Source: a virus. From it: a DNA stretch of 28,753 nt. The notes under the pieces are model-generated. The model made no database searches, had not been told where the DNA came from, and was given only the letters and a program-made list of their open reading frames with translations. Position 1 is the first letter of the stretch. Every line of letters starts with the position of its first letter. The position numbers and the translations under genes were made by a program. The stretch covers positions 1 through 28,753 of the IMG/VR virus record IMGVR_UViG_3300024518_002449. One strand, 5' to 3'. Below are positions 13,188 through 20,839 of the stretch, piece after piece.

Positions 13188-14008
13188 TGGCGATGCACCT
13201 CAAGCAATCGACCGCGAGCCAGTCGGTTCTGATCGGCCCGTTCCTCGACGACACCGATTTCGTATCGGAAGAGGTTTCGCTCACGATCTCAAACACTGAC
13301 ATCCGTCTCTCGAAGAATGGCGCGAATCTCGCCGCGAAGAACTCGGGCGGCGGCACCCACGATGAGAGCGGGTGGTACCAGATCACCTTGGACGCGACGG
13401 ACACCGACACGGTGGGCCGACTCCAGCTCTTCGTTCACGAGACCGGAGCCCTTCCGGTCTTCGCGGAGTTCGAGGTGTTGGAGGAAGCTGTCTACAACCA
13501 CATCTACGCAAGCGCGGCTGCCCTGAACATCGATGTCAACGATGTGCAGGGAGACGTGCAGGGCAACGTGGACGGGTCCGTCGCCTCAGTGACCGGCGCG
13601 GTGGGCTCCGTCACCGGCAACGTCGGCGGCAACGTCGTCGGGTCCGTGGCCTCCGTCACCGCTCGCGTCACTGCCGACGTGGATCAGGTCGACGGCGTGG
13701 CACTCGCCTCCCACACAGCCGGGTACGTTCCGGCGGAGACCGTGGCCGATCTTGGCAGCTACATTGAGCTGACGGTCGACGACTCAGGGTTCACTCCGAC
13801 GACGACGCAGTTTGAGATCCTTGAGGCGAGCCCGTTCGCGATCGACGACGTGATCATCGGCAAGCGGCTCTGGTTCTCCGACAGCGGCGACACGCTGTAC
13901 GGGGCGGGTACGTTCATCCTGGATTGGGACAACACGAATAAGCGAGTCACGGTACGGATTCTCCCACAGGCCCCGAGCGACGGGGACATCATCAGGATTG
14001 AAGTGTGA
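13187..14008 (+). CDS. Virion protein with internal VTG/VGS repeats, 273 aa
   Basis: This protein has three parts. Residues 1-105 form a beta domain (SQSVLIGPFLDDTDFVSEEV; DESGWYQITLDATDTDTVGR; LQLFVHETGALPVFAEFEVL) that resembles the N-terminal modules of phage baseplate or fibre proteins, with the 'GWYQITLDATDTDTVG' loop. Residues about 115-170 are a tandem repeat with units such as GSVASVTGAVGSVTGNVGGN, probably forming a beta-solenoid or fibrous rod. Residues 190-273 form a second beta domain (TTTQFEILEASPFAIDDVII; RLWFSDSGDTLYGAGTFILD). The start overlaps the previous stop (TGATG). The repeat rod between two domains suggests a spike- or fibre-like part attached to the head or tail. Host-binding is possible; decoration is the alternative. 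Confidence 0.6.
   Translation: MAMHLKQSTASQSVLIGPFLDDTDFVSEEVSLTISNTDIRLSKNGANLAAKNSGGGTHDESGWYQITLDATDTDTVGRLQLFVHETGALPVFAEFEVLEEAVYNHIYASAAALNIDVNDVQGDVQGNVDGSVASVTGAVGSVTGNVGGNVVGSVASVTARVTADVDQVDGVALASHTAGYVPAETVADLGSYIELTVDDSGFTPTTTQFEILEASPFAIDDVIIGKRLWFSDSGDTLYGAGTFILDWDNTNKRVTVRILPQAPSDGDIIRIEV
13544..13692 (+). repeat. Tandem repeat in virion protein gene
   Basis: The segment GGGTCCGTnGCCTCnGTnACCG occurs at 13574 and 13640, exactly 66 bases (22 residues) apart, with related copies in between (GGGCTCCGTCACCGGCAACG). Protein units follow the pattern G-(S/N)-V-x-(S/G)-V-T. The DNA copies differ mostly at third positions, which shows that protein sequence is being kept. Confidence 0.7.
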
Positions 14009-14011
14009 CCT

Positions 14012-14614
14012 TTGGCCCTTGAGACACCGCGAGAACTAGGGCTTGAGCCCCTTCACTCCTCGTGGTGGTGGAGGGCGAGGCGTCCGTTGGCTTCGGTGAG
14101 CATGTTCACGGAGCAGGGAGCATCGCGTCAGCAGATAGGGATCTCGGCAGCGGTGCCGGTTCGGTTCCTCCATGACCTATGGGTCGTGGTGTCAGCCGAC
14201 GCTTCTGACGTTGCTATTGCGCAGAGCTTCGAGGTCCAGGCGAACTTGTTCTTCCAGGTCAACGCGAGGCACTCGGTATCTGGCGGCATCGATGTACCGC
14301 CGACCGAGCAGGACGTCGGGTGGTCGGACATCAATGTCGGGCTGCGGGCTGGCGCTACCGTCAGTGTCGGGCCCGACTTCGAGCTGGACTACTCCGAGCC
14401 GGTGAAGGAGGCGCGCTCGCTCTACGACGACGAGGGCGTGCTCGACTTCGTGCGCTTGAAGCTCGTCCTGAACACCAACGGGGCTTGGACTGGGAAAGTT
14501 GTGGTGAATGCTCACCTCTGGGGGAACGAGCAGGCGCACAACCTCTACCCCGAGATTCCGCAGTCCGAGAAGAGAAGCCATCTCGCCGACGCCAGCACCG
14601 GGGAGGCTTTGTAG
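14012..14614 (+). CDS. Virion-region protein, 200 aa, function unknown
   Basis: I do not recognise this family. The most likely start is TTG at 14012, three bases after the previous stop; a stop codon lies immediately upstream in frame, and the next good candidates (GTG 14096, ATG 14102) would shorten the protein by about 30 residues, so the start is uncertain. The sequence is beta-rich (RQQIGISAAVPVRFLHDLWV; QSFEVQANLFFQVNARHSVS; LDFVRLKLVLNTNGAWTGKV) with an acidic stretch (LYDDEGVLDFVR). It ends four bases before the next gene's ribosome site and overlaps that gene by one base. Strand pattern and position suggest a jelly-roll-like surface protein, in line with the neighbouring genes. There is no signal peptide or transmembrane segment. 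Confidence 0.5.
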   Translation: MALETPRELGLEPLHSSWWWRARRPLASVSMFTEQGASRQQIGISAAVPVRFLHDLWVVVSADASDVAIAQSFEVQANLFFQVNARHSVSGGIDVPPTEQDVGWSDINVGLRAGATVSVGPDFELDYSEPVKEARSLYDDEGVLDFVRLKLVLNTNGAWTGKVVVNAHLWGNEQAHNLYPEIPQSEKRSHLADASTGEAL

Positions 14615-16332
14615 TGCCGACCCCGACGACTGACCTGATCTGCATGTCCACCGAGGGGTCAACCCTCAGTTCTGCTTGTATCGGATCGATCATCGAGTTC
14701 GGGTACTTCTGGTACCCGACAGGTAGCTCCGAGACGATCTCCTACCTCGGTCGGACCTGGGAGATGTTCTTCTACTGGGACGGGACTGGAGGCAGCGCAG
14801 AGAGGGTGCTTCGAGAGACGATCCACAACAACGTACTCCACTTCGAGATCGCCTACCAGGACACCGGGCACGCTTCGGGTTCGAGCATCTGGACGATCAA
14901 GTCGAAAACGATTTTCCAGCCTCATGTCTTCGTCTTTCAGGAGCCATTGATCCCGCACGAGTGGTACCGAATCGTGCTCCGAACGCTTGTCGGTAGTGGG
15001 GATACCCTCATCGCCCCTGACTTCACTAGTGCCAACAACAGGATGTTGATCCAGATCGGGAGGATGGGCGTGACGGCTAATGGCGGTGCCTCCGCTGGTG
15101 CCGACACGTTCCCGTACGGACTATCCGCGAACGGTGGGTTTGGTCAGGCTTTCGGCCTCCCGTCGTTCCTGCCATACGTCCTCGCGATCCGGTGCTTTGG
15201 TGCTGATCAGAGCAACCGGCCAGTTCGCATCTCATGGGGTGGCAGGATGTTCAATGACCAGGGTACCGAGACGGACGTGAACCCCGTCTTCTCGGATATC
15301 TGGCAGGGTGGGTACTGCGAGGAGCGCCTCTGGTCTGGTGTCCTGTCCGACACGGAGGTTCTCGCTGGCTCTACGTTCGTGAACCCATCTTCAACCCTGA
15401 CGAACTTGCGGCTCAACGATGTGATTGGCGACATCCCGAGCTACGTTTCGACGGGCACCTCATTGATCGCTGGTCAGATCGGCTTCAGTTTCGGCGGCTC
15501 GATCAACACCGCTGGGAATGGCGATGTGGCTTTCATTAACCACGTCGACCCTGGAATCAATGTGGCTTCGGAGAACCCGACAGGGTACCCGGCTCACCCG
15601 TTCAAGACGGTGTCGATCAAACCGATCGTAGTTAGCAACAGCGGGTACGACGTCCTCTATGAAGCGACCCCTATCGAGGAGGTCGGTGCGTACAAGGTCG
15701 TCAAGGTGGTGCCGATCGAGCCGCCGGGGATCTACAAGGTCAACGTCCCCGGTGAGATCACGCCGAACCCTGTCGGCGCATACAAGGTACTCGAGGAGGC
15801 GACCCCCATCGAAGAGGTGGGCTCGTACATGGTCCTGGATGACGCCACTCCGATCGAGAATGACGGTGCCTACAACATCCTCCTCGAAGCCGGAGTGATC
15901 ACGCCCGCCCCGCAGGGTGAGTACGACGTGGTGGTGAACGCCGATGAGGAACTGCGAGAGGGAGTCTACCGGGTGATCTCGCCCGCCACTCCGGTCGAGG
16001 AGGACGGCGACTACAAGGTCCTCATCGAGAATGAGATCGAGGACGTGGGTGCGTACCGGGTCATTTACAGCGGCACGACCCTCACGAGCGGGACCAGCGA
16101 ATACTTCGTCATCCAGTCCACGGCGACGATCCCGAATGTCGGGGCTTACGAGATCGCTGCGGAGATATTCCAGATCAACAGACAGGGCGCGTACGCGATC
16201 GACGGCGTAGAATCACCGAAGATCGAGAAGAGTGGCAGATACGCCGTGCAGGTGGACGCCGCTGGCCTCGCTGACAAGGCTCTCAAGACCCTCGGGTGGG
16301 AGCGCATGAACCGTTTGTCGGGTAGACCGTAG
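14614..16332 (+). CDS. LamG/concanavalin-like protein with 13 tandem C-terminal repeats
   Basis: I start it at GTG 14614, overlapping the upstream TAG by one base, with GGGGAGG seven bases before it; a longer in-frame ATG at 14320 lies wholly in the previous gene. Residues about 1-290 look like a lectin-type beta-sandwich (concanavalin A/LamG-like): strands such as TWEMFFYWDGTGGSAERVLR, the 'HEWYRIVLRTLVG' strand, and the end motif EERLWSGVLSDTEVLAGSTF, which is typical of LamG-like domains in phage and surface proteins. Residues about 345-549 form 13 tandem repeats of 14-17 residues with a Y-x-V...I-x3-G-x pattern. The last part ends in a basic tail. It is probably a virion surface or fibre protein binding sugars, but the repeat fold is unknown. 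Domain call moderate; receptor-binding role inferred. Confidence 0.6.
   Translation: MPTPTTDLICMSTEGSTLSSACIGSIIEFGYFWYPTGSSETISYLGRTWEMFFYWDGTGGSAERVLRETIHNNVLHFEIAYQDTGHASGSSIWTIKSKTIFQPHVFVFQEPLIPHEWYRIVLRTLVGSGDTLIAPDFTSANNRMLIQIGRMGVTANGGASAGADTFPYGLSANGGFGQAFGLPSFLPYVLAIRCFGADQSNRPVRISWGGRMFNDQGTETDVNPVFSDIWQGGYCEERLWSGVLSDTEVLAGSTFVNPSSTLTNLRLNDVIGDIPSYVSTGTSLIAGQIGFSFGGSINTAGNGDVAFINHVDPGINVASENPTGYPAHPFKTVSIKPIVVSNSGYDVLYEATPIEEVGAYKVVKVVPIEPPGIYKVNVPGEITPNPVGAYKVLEEATPIEEVGSYMVLDDATPIENDGAYNILLEAGVITPAPQGEYDVVVNADEELREGVYRVISPATPVEEDGDYKVLIENEIEDVGAYRVIYSGTTLTSGTSEYFVIQSTATIPNVGAYEIAAEIFQINRQGAYAIDGVESPKIEKSGRYAVQVDAAGLADKALKTLGWERMNRLSGRP
15646..16260 (+). repeat. Protein-level tandem repeat, 13 units of 14-17 residues
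   Basis: Units begin with Y-x-V or a variant and contain x-P/I-x-x-x-G-x before the next Y: for example YKVLEEATPIEEVGS, YMVLDDATPIENDGA, YRVISPATPVEEDGD and YEIAAEIFQINRQGA. Thirteen units can be counted over residues 345-549. DNA identity between units is low except for ATPIEE(V/D), so the repeats are old or under selection for the protein pattern. Confidence 0.75.
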
Positions 16333-16341
16333 GAGGTCGAC

Positions 16342-17277
16342 GTGAAGAACTTTGAAGAACTCGTGGACGAGACGGCCCGAGCCATCCAAAGGACCGATGC
16401 GACCTTTCGCCCGATCCTTGAGGACGCCATCCGCCGTCGTTACCGGCAGGTCTTGCGGGTGATTGGCTGGGTCGAGAAGACGTCGCGCATGAGCATCGTC
16501 ACGACGGCTTCGACCAGCCTAATCGCAGTCCCTGAGATCGCGAGGGATATCGTCTCGGTCTACAACGCGACGACGAACGAGAAGGTTGAGCCCCGTGGGG
16601 TCGAGCAGCTCGACCGGGACTACGACGATAACGTGAGCAGCGCGACAACGGGCCACGTCTACTCGCGCGAGAGGGTCTCGCCGTGGAACGGTGTCTCGTT
16701 CGGCACCGCGAACAACTTCTTCGGTGTGTTCTCCACCGCCGCAGGCGACTCGCTGGCGGTCAAGGTGAAGCTCCTCAACGATGAAGGCCATGTGTTCGAG
16801 GCGACGGGCACCGTCAATGGAGCAACGCTCACCACGATCACGACGCTGCCGGTGGCGTCTTTGATTCAGGACGTCATCTCGTTCACGAAGATCGGCGACT
16901 CAGCAGGCACGATCAAGTTGGCGCACGGGACAACAGGCAATGTCGTCTCTTCGATCGGTCCTCTCAGTAGGACTGCGCGTTACACATGGTTGCGGCTCTC
17001 TTCTGCTGCCGCGCTCGGCACTACTTTCCAGATCCGGTACCGGAAGGGGATGCAGGACATCGACTCCCCCATTGAGGTTCCGCAGGTCGACTGCGGTGAC
17101 ATCCTCGTGGTTGGCGCGCTCGCTGACGGGCTCCGCAGCATGAATGCAAGCCAGCGATCCTTGATCGAAGAGGGTCGGTTCGGCCAGATGCTCGACGACT
17201 TCATGAACGAGTACGAACTCGAAGGTGAAGAGTACCGCCAGGCGAGTGGGTCGGTGGACGAGTACAGGGTGATGTAA
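16342..17277 (+). CDS. Probable head-tail adaptor
   Basis: The start is GTG 16342 with AGGAGG six bases upstream. The N-terminus forms helices (FEELVDETARAIQRTDATFR; EDAIRRRYRQVLRVIGW), and the C-terminal part has LVVGALADGLRSMNASQRSL and GRFGQMLDDFMNEYELEGEE, a helix pattern I associate with phage adaptor/connector (gp6- or P22 gp4-like) proteins that bind under the portal. A beta-rich insert lies between (about residues 100-230). It lies directly before the nozzle gene, which would attach to the adaptor. At 311 residues it is longer than many adaptors (100-170) because of the beta insert, which is unusual and could be a decoration-like extension. It overlaps the next gene by one base. Role is inferred from order and helices. 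Confidence 0.55.
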   Translation: MKNFEELVDETARAIQRTDATFRPILEDAIRRRYRQVLRVIGWVEKTSRMSIVTTASTSLIAVPEIARDIVSVYNATTNEKVEPRGVEQLDRDYDDNVSSATTGHVYSRERVSPWNGVSFGTANNFFGVFSTAAGDSLAVKVKLLNDEGHVFEATGTVNGATLTTITTLPVASLIQDVISFTKIGDSAGTIKLAHGTTGNVVSSIGPLSRTARYTWLRLSSAAALGTTFQIRYRKGMQDIDSPIEVPQVDCGDILVVGALADGLRSMNASQRSLIEEGRFGQMLDDFMNEYELEGEEYRQASGSVDEYRVM

Positions 17278-18890
17278 TGGGGATTGACTTCCGACTCATT
17301 CCACAACTGCGAGAGCAACCGGACGTCCCCCTTCTGTCGAAGGACGTTCGATCGTTCCGTATGGGTGTGAACAACAAGAGTCACCCGATCGCTCTCGCGG
17401 ATACCGAGGCGGTGCAGATCGTGAACTTCCTGCTGAAGCAGGGGGCTATGGCGGAGCGTCGTTCCGGTACGACCAACGTCATGAACGCGGTTGAGCCGAT
17501 CGCTGGTGAGAGCTACGGCCTTGGGTACTGGAACCCGCCCGACTCACCACCGATTCGGAAGCTCTTCTCTGCCACGGCGGAGGGCTTCTGGTCATGGGAT
17601 GGGTCGGGGACCTGGACTCGGCTGACGGGTGGTGCGCCTGTCGGTACGGAACCGGTGATCCTGGTGCAGGCGACACGCACCGACCCGACGTTCGAGAACG
17701 TGTCGTACATCATCCAGAAAGACAGCGACCAAGTCCTCGAGTGGAAGGGCGGGGCTGCGGTCACCACCGTCAGCGGTGGTGCGTCGGGCAGCCTGTCGTC
17801 GATCCCAAGCTGCAAGGACGGGCTCTCTTGGCTCGGTCGTTTGTGGGTAGCGGAGGACAAGGAGTTCAACGGCTACATCCGCTACTCAGAGTTCGGGAAG
17901 CCGACGAACTTCGATCTCGGGTTCGGTTTCTTGATCAGTCCCGAGGACGAACTCGTTCGCATGGTCCAGTGGTTCAACGCTGGGATCTTGTGCTTCTTCC
18001 GCAATTCGATCTGGGTCCTCGGGATTGACCAGGCGAACTTCGGGATCGAGTTCTTCGACAACACGCAGATCGAGACGTTGAACTACGACATTGGGTGCGT
18101 TGCTCGCAATGCTGTGGCGCAGGCGGGGCAGGACTTCTTCTTCCTCTCTCGTTTTGGTGTTCACCGGTTGTCGAAGACGACGCAGGACATGGCGATCGGA
18201 CTGTCGGTTCCGATCTCCGACAAGATCGAGACGATCATCGACCGGATCAACTGGCCGTACGCCGACAAGGCGTCAGCGGTTGTGTGGGACAACTTCTACA
18301 TGCTGGCGGTCCCGATCGACTCGAGCCAAGTGAACAACATCGTACTGGTCTACGACTTGAGAGACGGTGCATGGACCACGATCGAGGGTTGGAATCCGGC
18401 AGACTGGCAGCTCGCACATTTCGACTTCGACGAAGACAAGCTCTACTTCGCAACCTCGAGTGTCACAGGCGAAGGCAAGGTCTACGAGGCGTTGGACGAG
18501 GTCACCGGAACAGACGACGGTGTCGACGTCACGGCGACTATCGACACGCCTCGGTATGACTTCGGCACGACGTCGCAGCGGAAGCAGTTCCGTTGGATTG
18601 ACGTGTTCACAGACGGGAGCATCGGCGGTGATTTGACCGTGTACGTTGCGACTGAGAACAACGTCTTCCAGTCGCTCGGGACGATCACGATCAGCCCGAG
18701 CGTACCGGTGTTGCCGCAGATCTTGCCGTTCAATCTGGCTGACACGAACTTGCAGCGTGACCGCTTCTACCTCGACGGGCTTGGTCACCCGACAGACATC
18801 CAGTTCCGATTCGAGTCGATCGGTGACGACCTGATCCGAATCCTCTACTTCACGATCGATGCTCACGGGAGCGAAACGGAGTACAGCTAA
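17277..18890 (+). CDS. Tail nozzle / hub protein (P22 gp10- or T7 gp12-like)
   Basis: This 537-residue protein begins with helical and loop residues and then runs as repeated beta-blade-like units: segments such as EGFWSWDGSGTWTRLTGGAP, NVSYIIQKDSDQVLEWKGGA, IWVLGIDQANFGIEFFDNTQ and FYMLAVPIDSSQVNNIVLVY. Tryptophan and aspartate at blade turns and the size fit beta-propeller nozzle/hub proteins of podovirus tails that close the portal channel and connect to the fibres. The C-terminus ends in short strands (DDLIRILYFTIDAHGS). ATG 17277 overlaps the previous stop and AGGG lies close upstream. It follows the adaptor, exactly as in podovirus tails. Position and strand pattern support the role; no domain search was possible. 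Confidence 0.7.
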   Translation: MGIDFRLIPQLREQPDVPLLSKDVRSFRMGVNNKSHPIALADTEAVQIVNFLLKQGAMAERRSGTTNVMNAVEPIAGESYGLGYWNPPDSPPIRKLFSATAEGFWSWDGSGTWTRLTGGAPVGTEPVILVQATRTDPTFENVSYIIQKDSDQVLEWKGGAAVTTVSGGASGSLSSIPSCKDGLSWLGRLWVAEDKEFNGYIRYSEFGKPTNFDLGFGFLISPEDELVRMVQWFNAGILCFFRNSIWVLGIDQANFGIEFFDNTQIETLNYDIGCVARNAVAQAGQDFFFLSRFGVHRLSKTTQDMAIGLSVPISDKIETIIDRINWPYADKASAVVWDNFYMLAVPIDSSQVNNIVLVYDLRDGAWTTIEGWNPADWQLAHFDFDEDKLYFATSSVTGEGKVYEALDEVTGTDDGVDVTATIDTPRYDFGTTSQRKQFRWIDVFTDGSIGGDLTVYVATENNVFQSLGTITISPSVPVLPQILPFNLADTNLQRDRFYLDGLGHPTDIQFRFESIGDDLIRILYFTIDAHGSETEYS

Positions 18891-20059
18891 TGCCATTCCT
18901 AGTGCCAGGGTTCACCTACGTCACGGGCAGTCAGGTAACGGCGGCCAACCTGACAGCCTTGGTCGAGGACGCTACCCCCCAAGACTTCAACCGCAACCAC
19001 TTCGATGCGAACACGCGGGTGCTCACGTCGGGTCCGAGTGAGACGCCGAGTCCGCTTGTTGGCGAGCTGTACTACAGCTCTGCGAACCAGAGCTTGGCGA
19101 CCTACAACAGCACCCGGTTCTTGCGGATCCACCCGTTCCAGGAGTTCGAGTTCACGGCGACGTCGACCATGGTGGTCGGTGAGGTCGTGGTGCAGGACAC
19201 GGCGGCGGACCTGTCGGTGAAGACCGAGGCGCTCGCGAACAACCCGCTGGTGATCGGCGTCTGCGGTGAGGCGGTGACGTCCGCCCCAGTGGTTACGCGG
19301 ATCGCAACGGCGGGCGTGGTGGACGTCGCGTGTGACACGGTAGCGGTGTCGGTCGGTGACTATCTCGGGACTTCGGGGGTCACTGCCGGTCAGGCGACCA
19401 GCGTAGGTGCGAGCCCTACGGTGGGGATCTTCGGTCGTGCGTTGGAGGCGAAGGCGTCGGGTGGTGCGGGCACGTTGGTCTCGTGCAGCATGACGACGAT
19501 CGGCACGGCTGACGTGAAGTCGTACCTCCAGTCGACGGCGTCGTTCGCGACCTCGAGCATGTCGAGCGTCTCGACGTTGGGCTCGACTTGGTACGACGTA
19601 CCCCAGACAGCGAGGGGTGCGGTTGCGCCGACGACAGACGGCACCGACGCCATGGAGTTGGACTTCACCACGACGGTGACGAACGCCCTTGTCTTCCTCC
19701 ATGTTCAAGACCTCGGCATCGAGTCAACGAATGCGACAGCACCGTCGAACAACAACGGGATCGATGGGATCCGCATCAACCTTGACGACGGAACGATCGT
19801 CGCGAGCTGGGGCACAGCGGGGACGACCTTCCCCCCGGAGACCAGTGGTACTCAAGAGGTGTTCGGCCCGGTGGTGTGGAGTTACGACGGAACTAGCCAG
19901 GACTTGGCGATGCGTGATTTTGTGATCCCTTACGTCGTCGCGACTGCTGGCGCTCATAACTTCCGAGTCCAGTTCCACACCCAGTCGGACACGACGAACA
20001 GGATCCACGCAAAGAACTTCGGCGCGACAACCTTGGCTGCCTACGAGCAGTACGTCTAG
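18890..20059 (+). CDS. Tail or fibre-type structural protein, 389 aa
   Basis: The first 80 residues include a helix-loop start with phage tail-like features (VPGFTYVTGSQVTAANLTAL and LYYSSANQSLATYNSTRFLR). Residues about 90-205 form a small beta-barrel region (VVGEVVVQDTAADLSVKTEA; VVTRIATAGVVDVACDTVAV; SPTVGIFGRALEAKASGGAG), a pattern like DUF2190 or capsid/fibre decoration modules. The C-terminal 150 residues look like a jelly-roll (TWYDVPQTARGAVAPTTDGT; NGIDGIRINLDDGTIVASWG; AHNFRVQFHTQSDTTNRIHA), as is common at the tips of tail fibres. ATG overlaps the nozzle stop (TAATG) with GGAG eight bases away. Its place right after the nozzle supports a tail appendage. Receptor-binding is likely but not shown. 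Confidence 0.6.
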   Translation: MPFLVPGFTYVTGSQVTAANLTALVEDATPQDFNRNHFDANTRVLTSGPSETPSPLVGELYYSSANQSLATYNSTRFLRIHPFQEFEFTATSTMVVGEVVVQDTAADLSVKTEALANNPLVIGVCGEAVTSAPVVTRIATAGVVDVACDTVAVSVGDYLGTSGVTAGQATSVGASPTVGIFGRALEAKASGGAGTLVSCSMTTIGTADVKSYLQSTASFATSSMSSVSTLGSTWYDVPQTARGAVAPTTDGTDAMELDFTTTVTNALVFLHVQDLGIESTNATAPSNNNGIDGIRINLDDGTIVASWGTAGTTFPPETSGTQEVFGPVVWSYDGTSQDLAMRDFVIPYVVATAGAHNFRVQFHTQSDTTNRIHAKNFGATTLAAYEQYV

Positions 20060-20068
20060 GAGGGCACA

Positions 20069-20830
20069 ATGACACTCGACTTCTCACAGGGGCAGAACGC
20101 AACGACGTCTGGTCAAGCTGCCGTGTCTGGTGCGGCACAAGGCGCGTCGGCGGGAGCAGTCGCTGGCCCGTGGGGTGCCGTGATTGGTGCCGTCATTGGT
20201 GGTGTTGCTGGAGCAGCGTTCGGTCGTGGCAAAACGACAGGGTTCGGGAAGGCGCTTGATCGCAGCCTTGACGCGAACACGCGCTCGTTGCAGCGTGGTG
20301 CGGAGAACTTCCGTAACGTGTTCCCTGACTTCATCAGTTCGTTCCGTCAACACTCGCCCGTGTTCGGTGCCCTCGAGGCCCGGGCTCTCGGCGACCTCAA
20401 TGACACACAACGTACGGCCCGGTTGGAGAACGCATTCCAAACGAGGCTCGCGCAGCAGCAATCCACTCGTGGCACATTCCGTTCACCGAGTGCCGCGTTG
20501 CAGTCGAGCTTCGCGGGTCTTCAGTTCCAGGAGCAGATACGGCAGCAGTCGTTCCAGAATGCGATGGGATTCCAGACGCAGCTCGGTCAGCCGTTGGCGA
20601 CGGGCTTCTTCCAGGCGGGCCTTCCGAACATCCAAGGGGACATCGGATTCCAGCAGCACGCTCTTGAGGTGGGCCAAGCGCAGGCGCGTAACCAGTCGAT
20701 CGCGAACGGTTTGTCTCAAGGGTTCAACGCCGGTTTGAACTTCCCCACTGGTGGCAACTCTGGTCAGCAGGTAACCAATGCCAATGGGTCTATCACTCTG
20801 CCGAGTGGTGGCACCCTCACCATGGGCTAA
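20069..20830 (+). CDS. Probable ejection protein with glycine-zipper membrane segment
   Basis: Residues about 21-52 are a long Gly/Ala-rich hydrophobic stretch (GAAQGASAGAVAGPWGAVIG then AVIGGVAGAAFG), a glycine-zipper that could insert in or cross a membrane. Residues 60 onward are Gln/Phe-rich helices (RTARLENAFQTRLAQQQSTR; QSFQNAMGFQTQLGQPLATG) that resemble the first of the three internal proteins of podoviruses (T7 gp14- and P22 gp7-like), which leave the head at infection and form a channel in the host envelope. The ribosome site is strong (TAGGAGGGCACAATG). It is the first of three consecutive ejection-type genes, of increasing size. Composition and order fit well; the identity with gp14-type proteins is by analogy, not by sequence similarity that I can show. 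Confidence 0.65.
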   Translation: MTLDFSQGQNATTSGQAAVSGAAQGASAGAVAGPWGAVIGAVIGGVAGAAFGRGKTTGFGKALDRSLDANTRSLQRGAENFRNVFPDFISSFRQHSPVFGALEARALGDLNDTQRTARLENAFQTRLAQQQSTRGTFRSPSAALQSSFAGLQFQEQIRQQSFQNAMGFQTQLGQPLATGFFQAGLPNIQGDIGFQQHALEVGQAQARNQSIANGLSQGFNAGLNFPTGGNSGQQVTNANGSITLPSGGTLTMG

Positions 20831-20839
20831 GGAGCCAAC

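Noticed and set aside
14320-14613. Upstream in-frame extension of the lectin-like protein
   Set aside because: It lies inside the previous gene in another frame and reads as low-complexity Arg/Gly sequence; GTG 14614 has a strong ribosome site.
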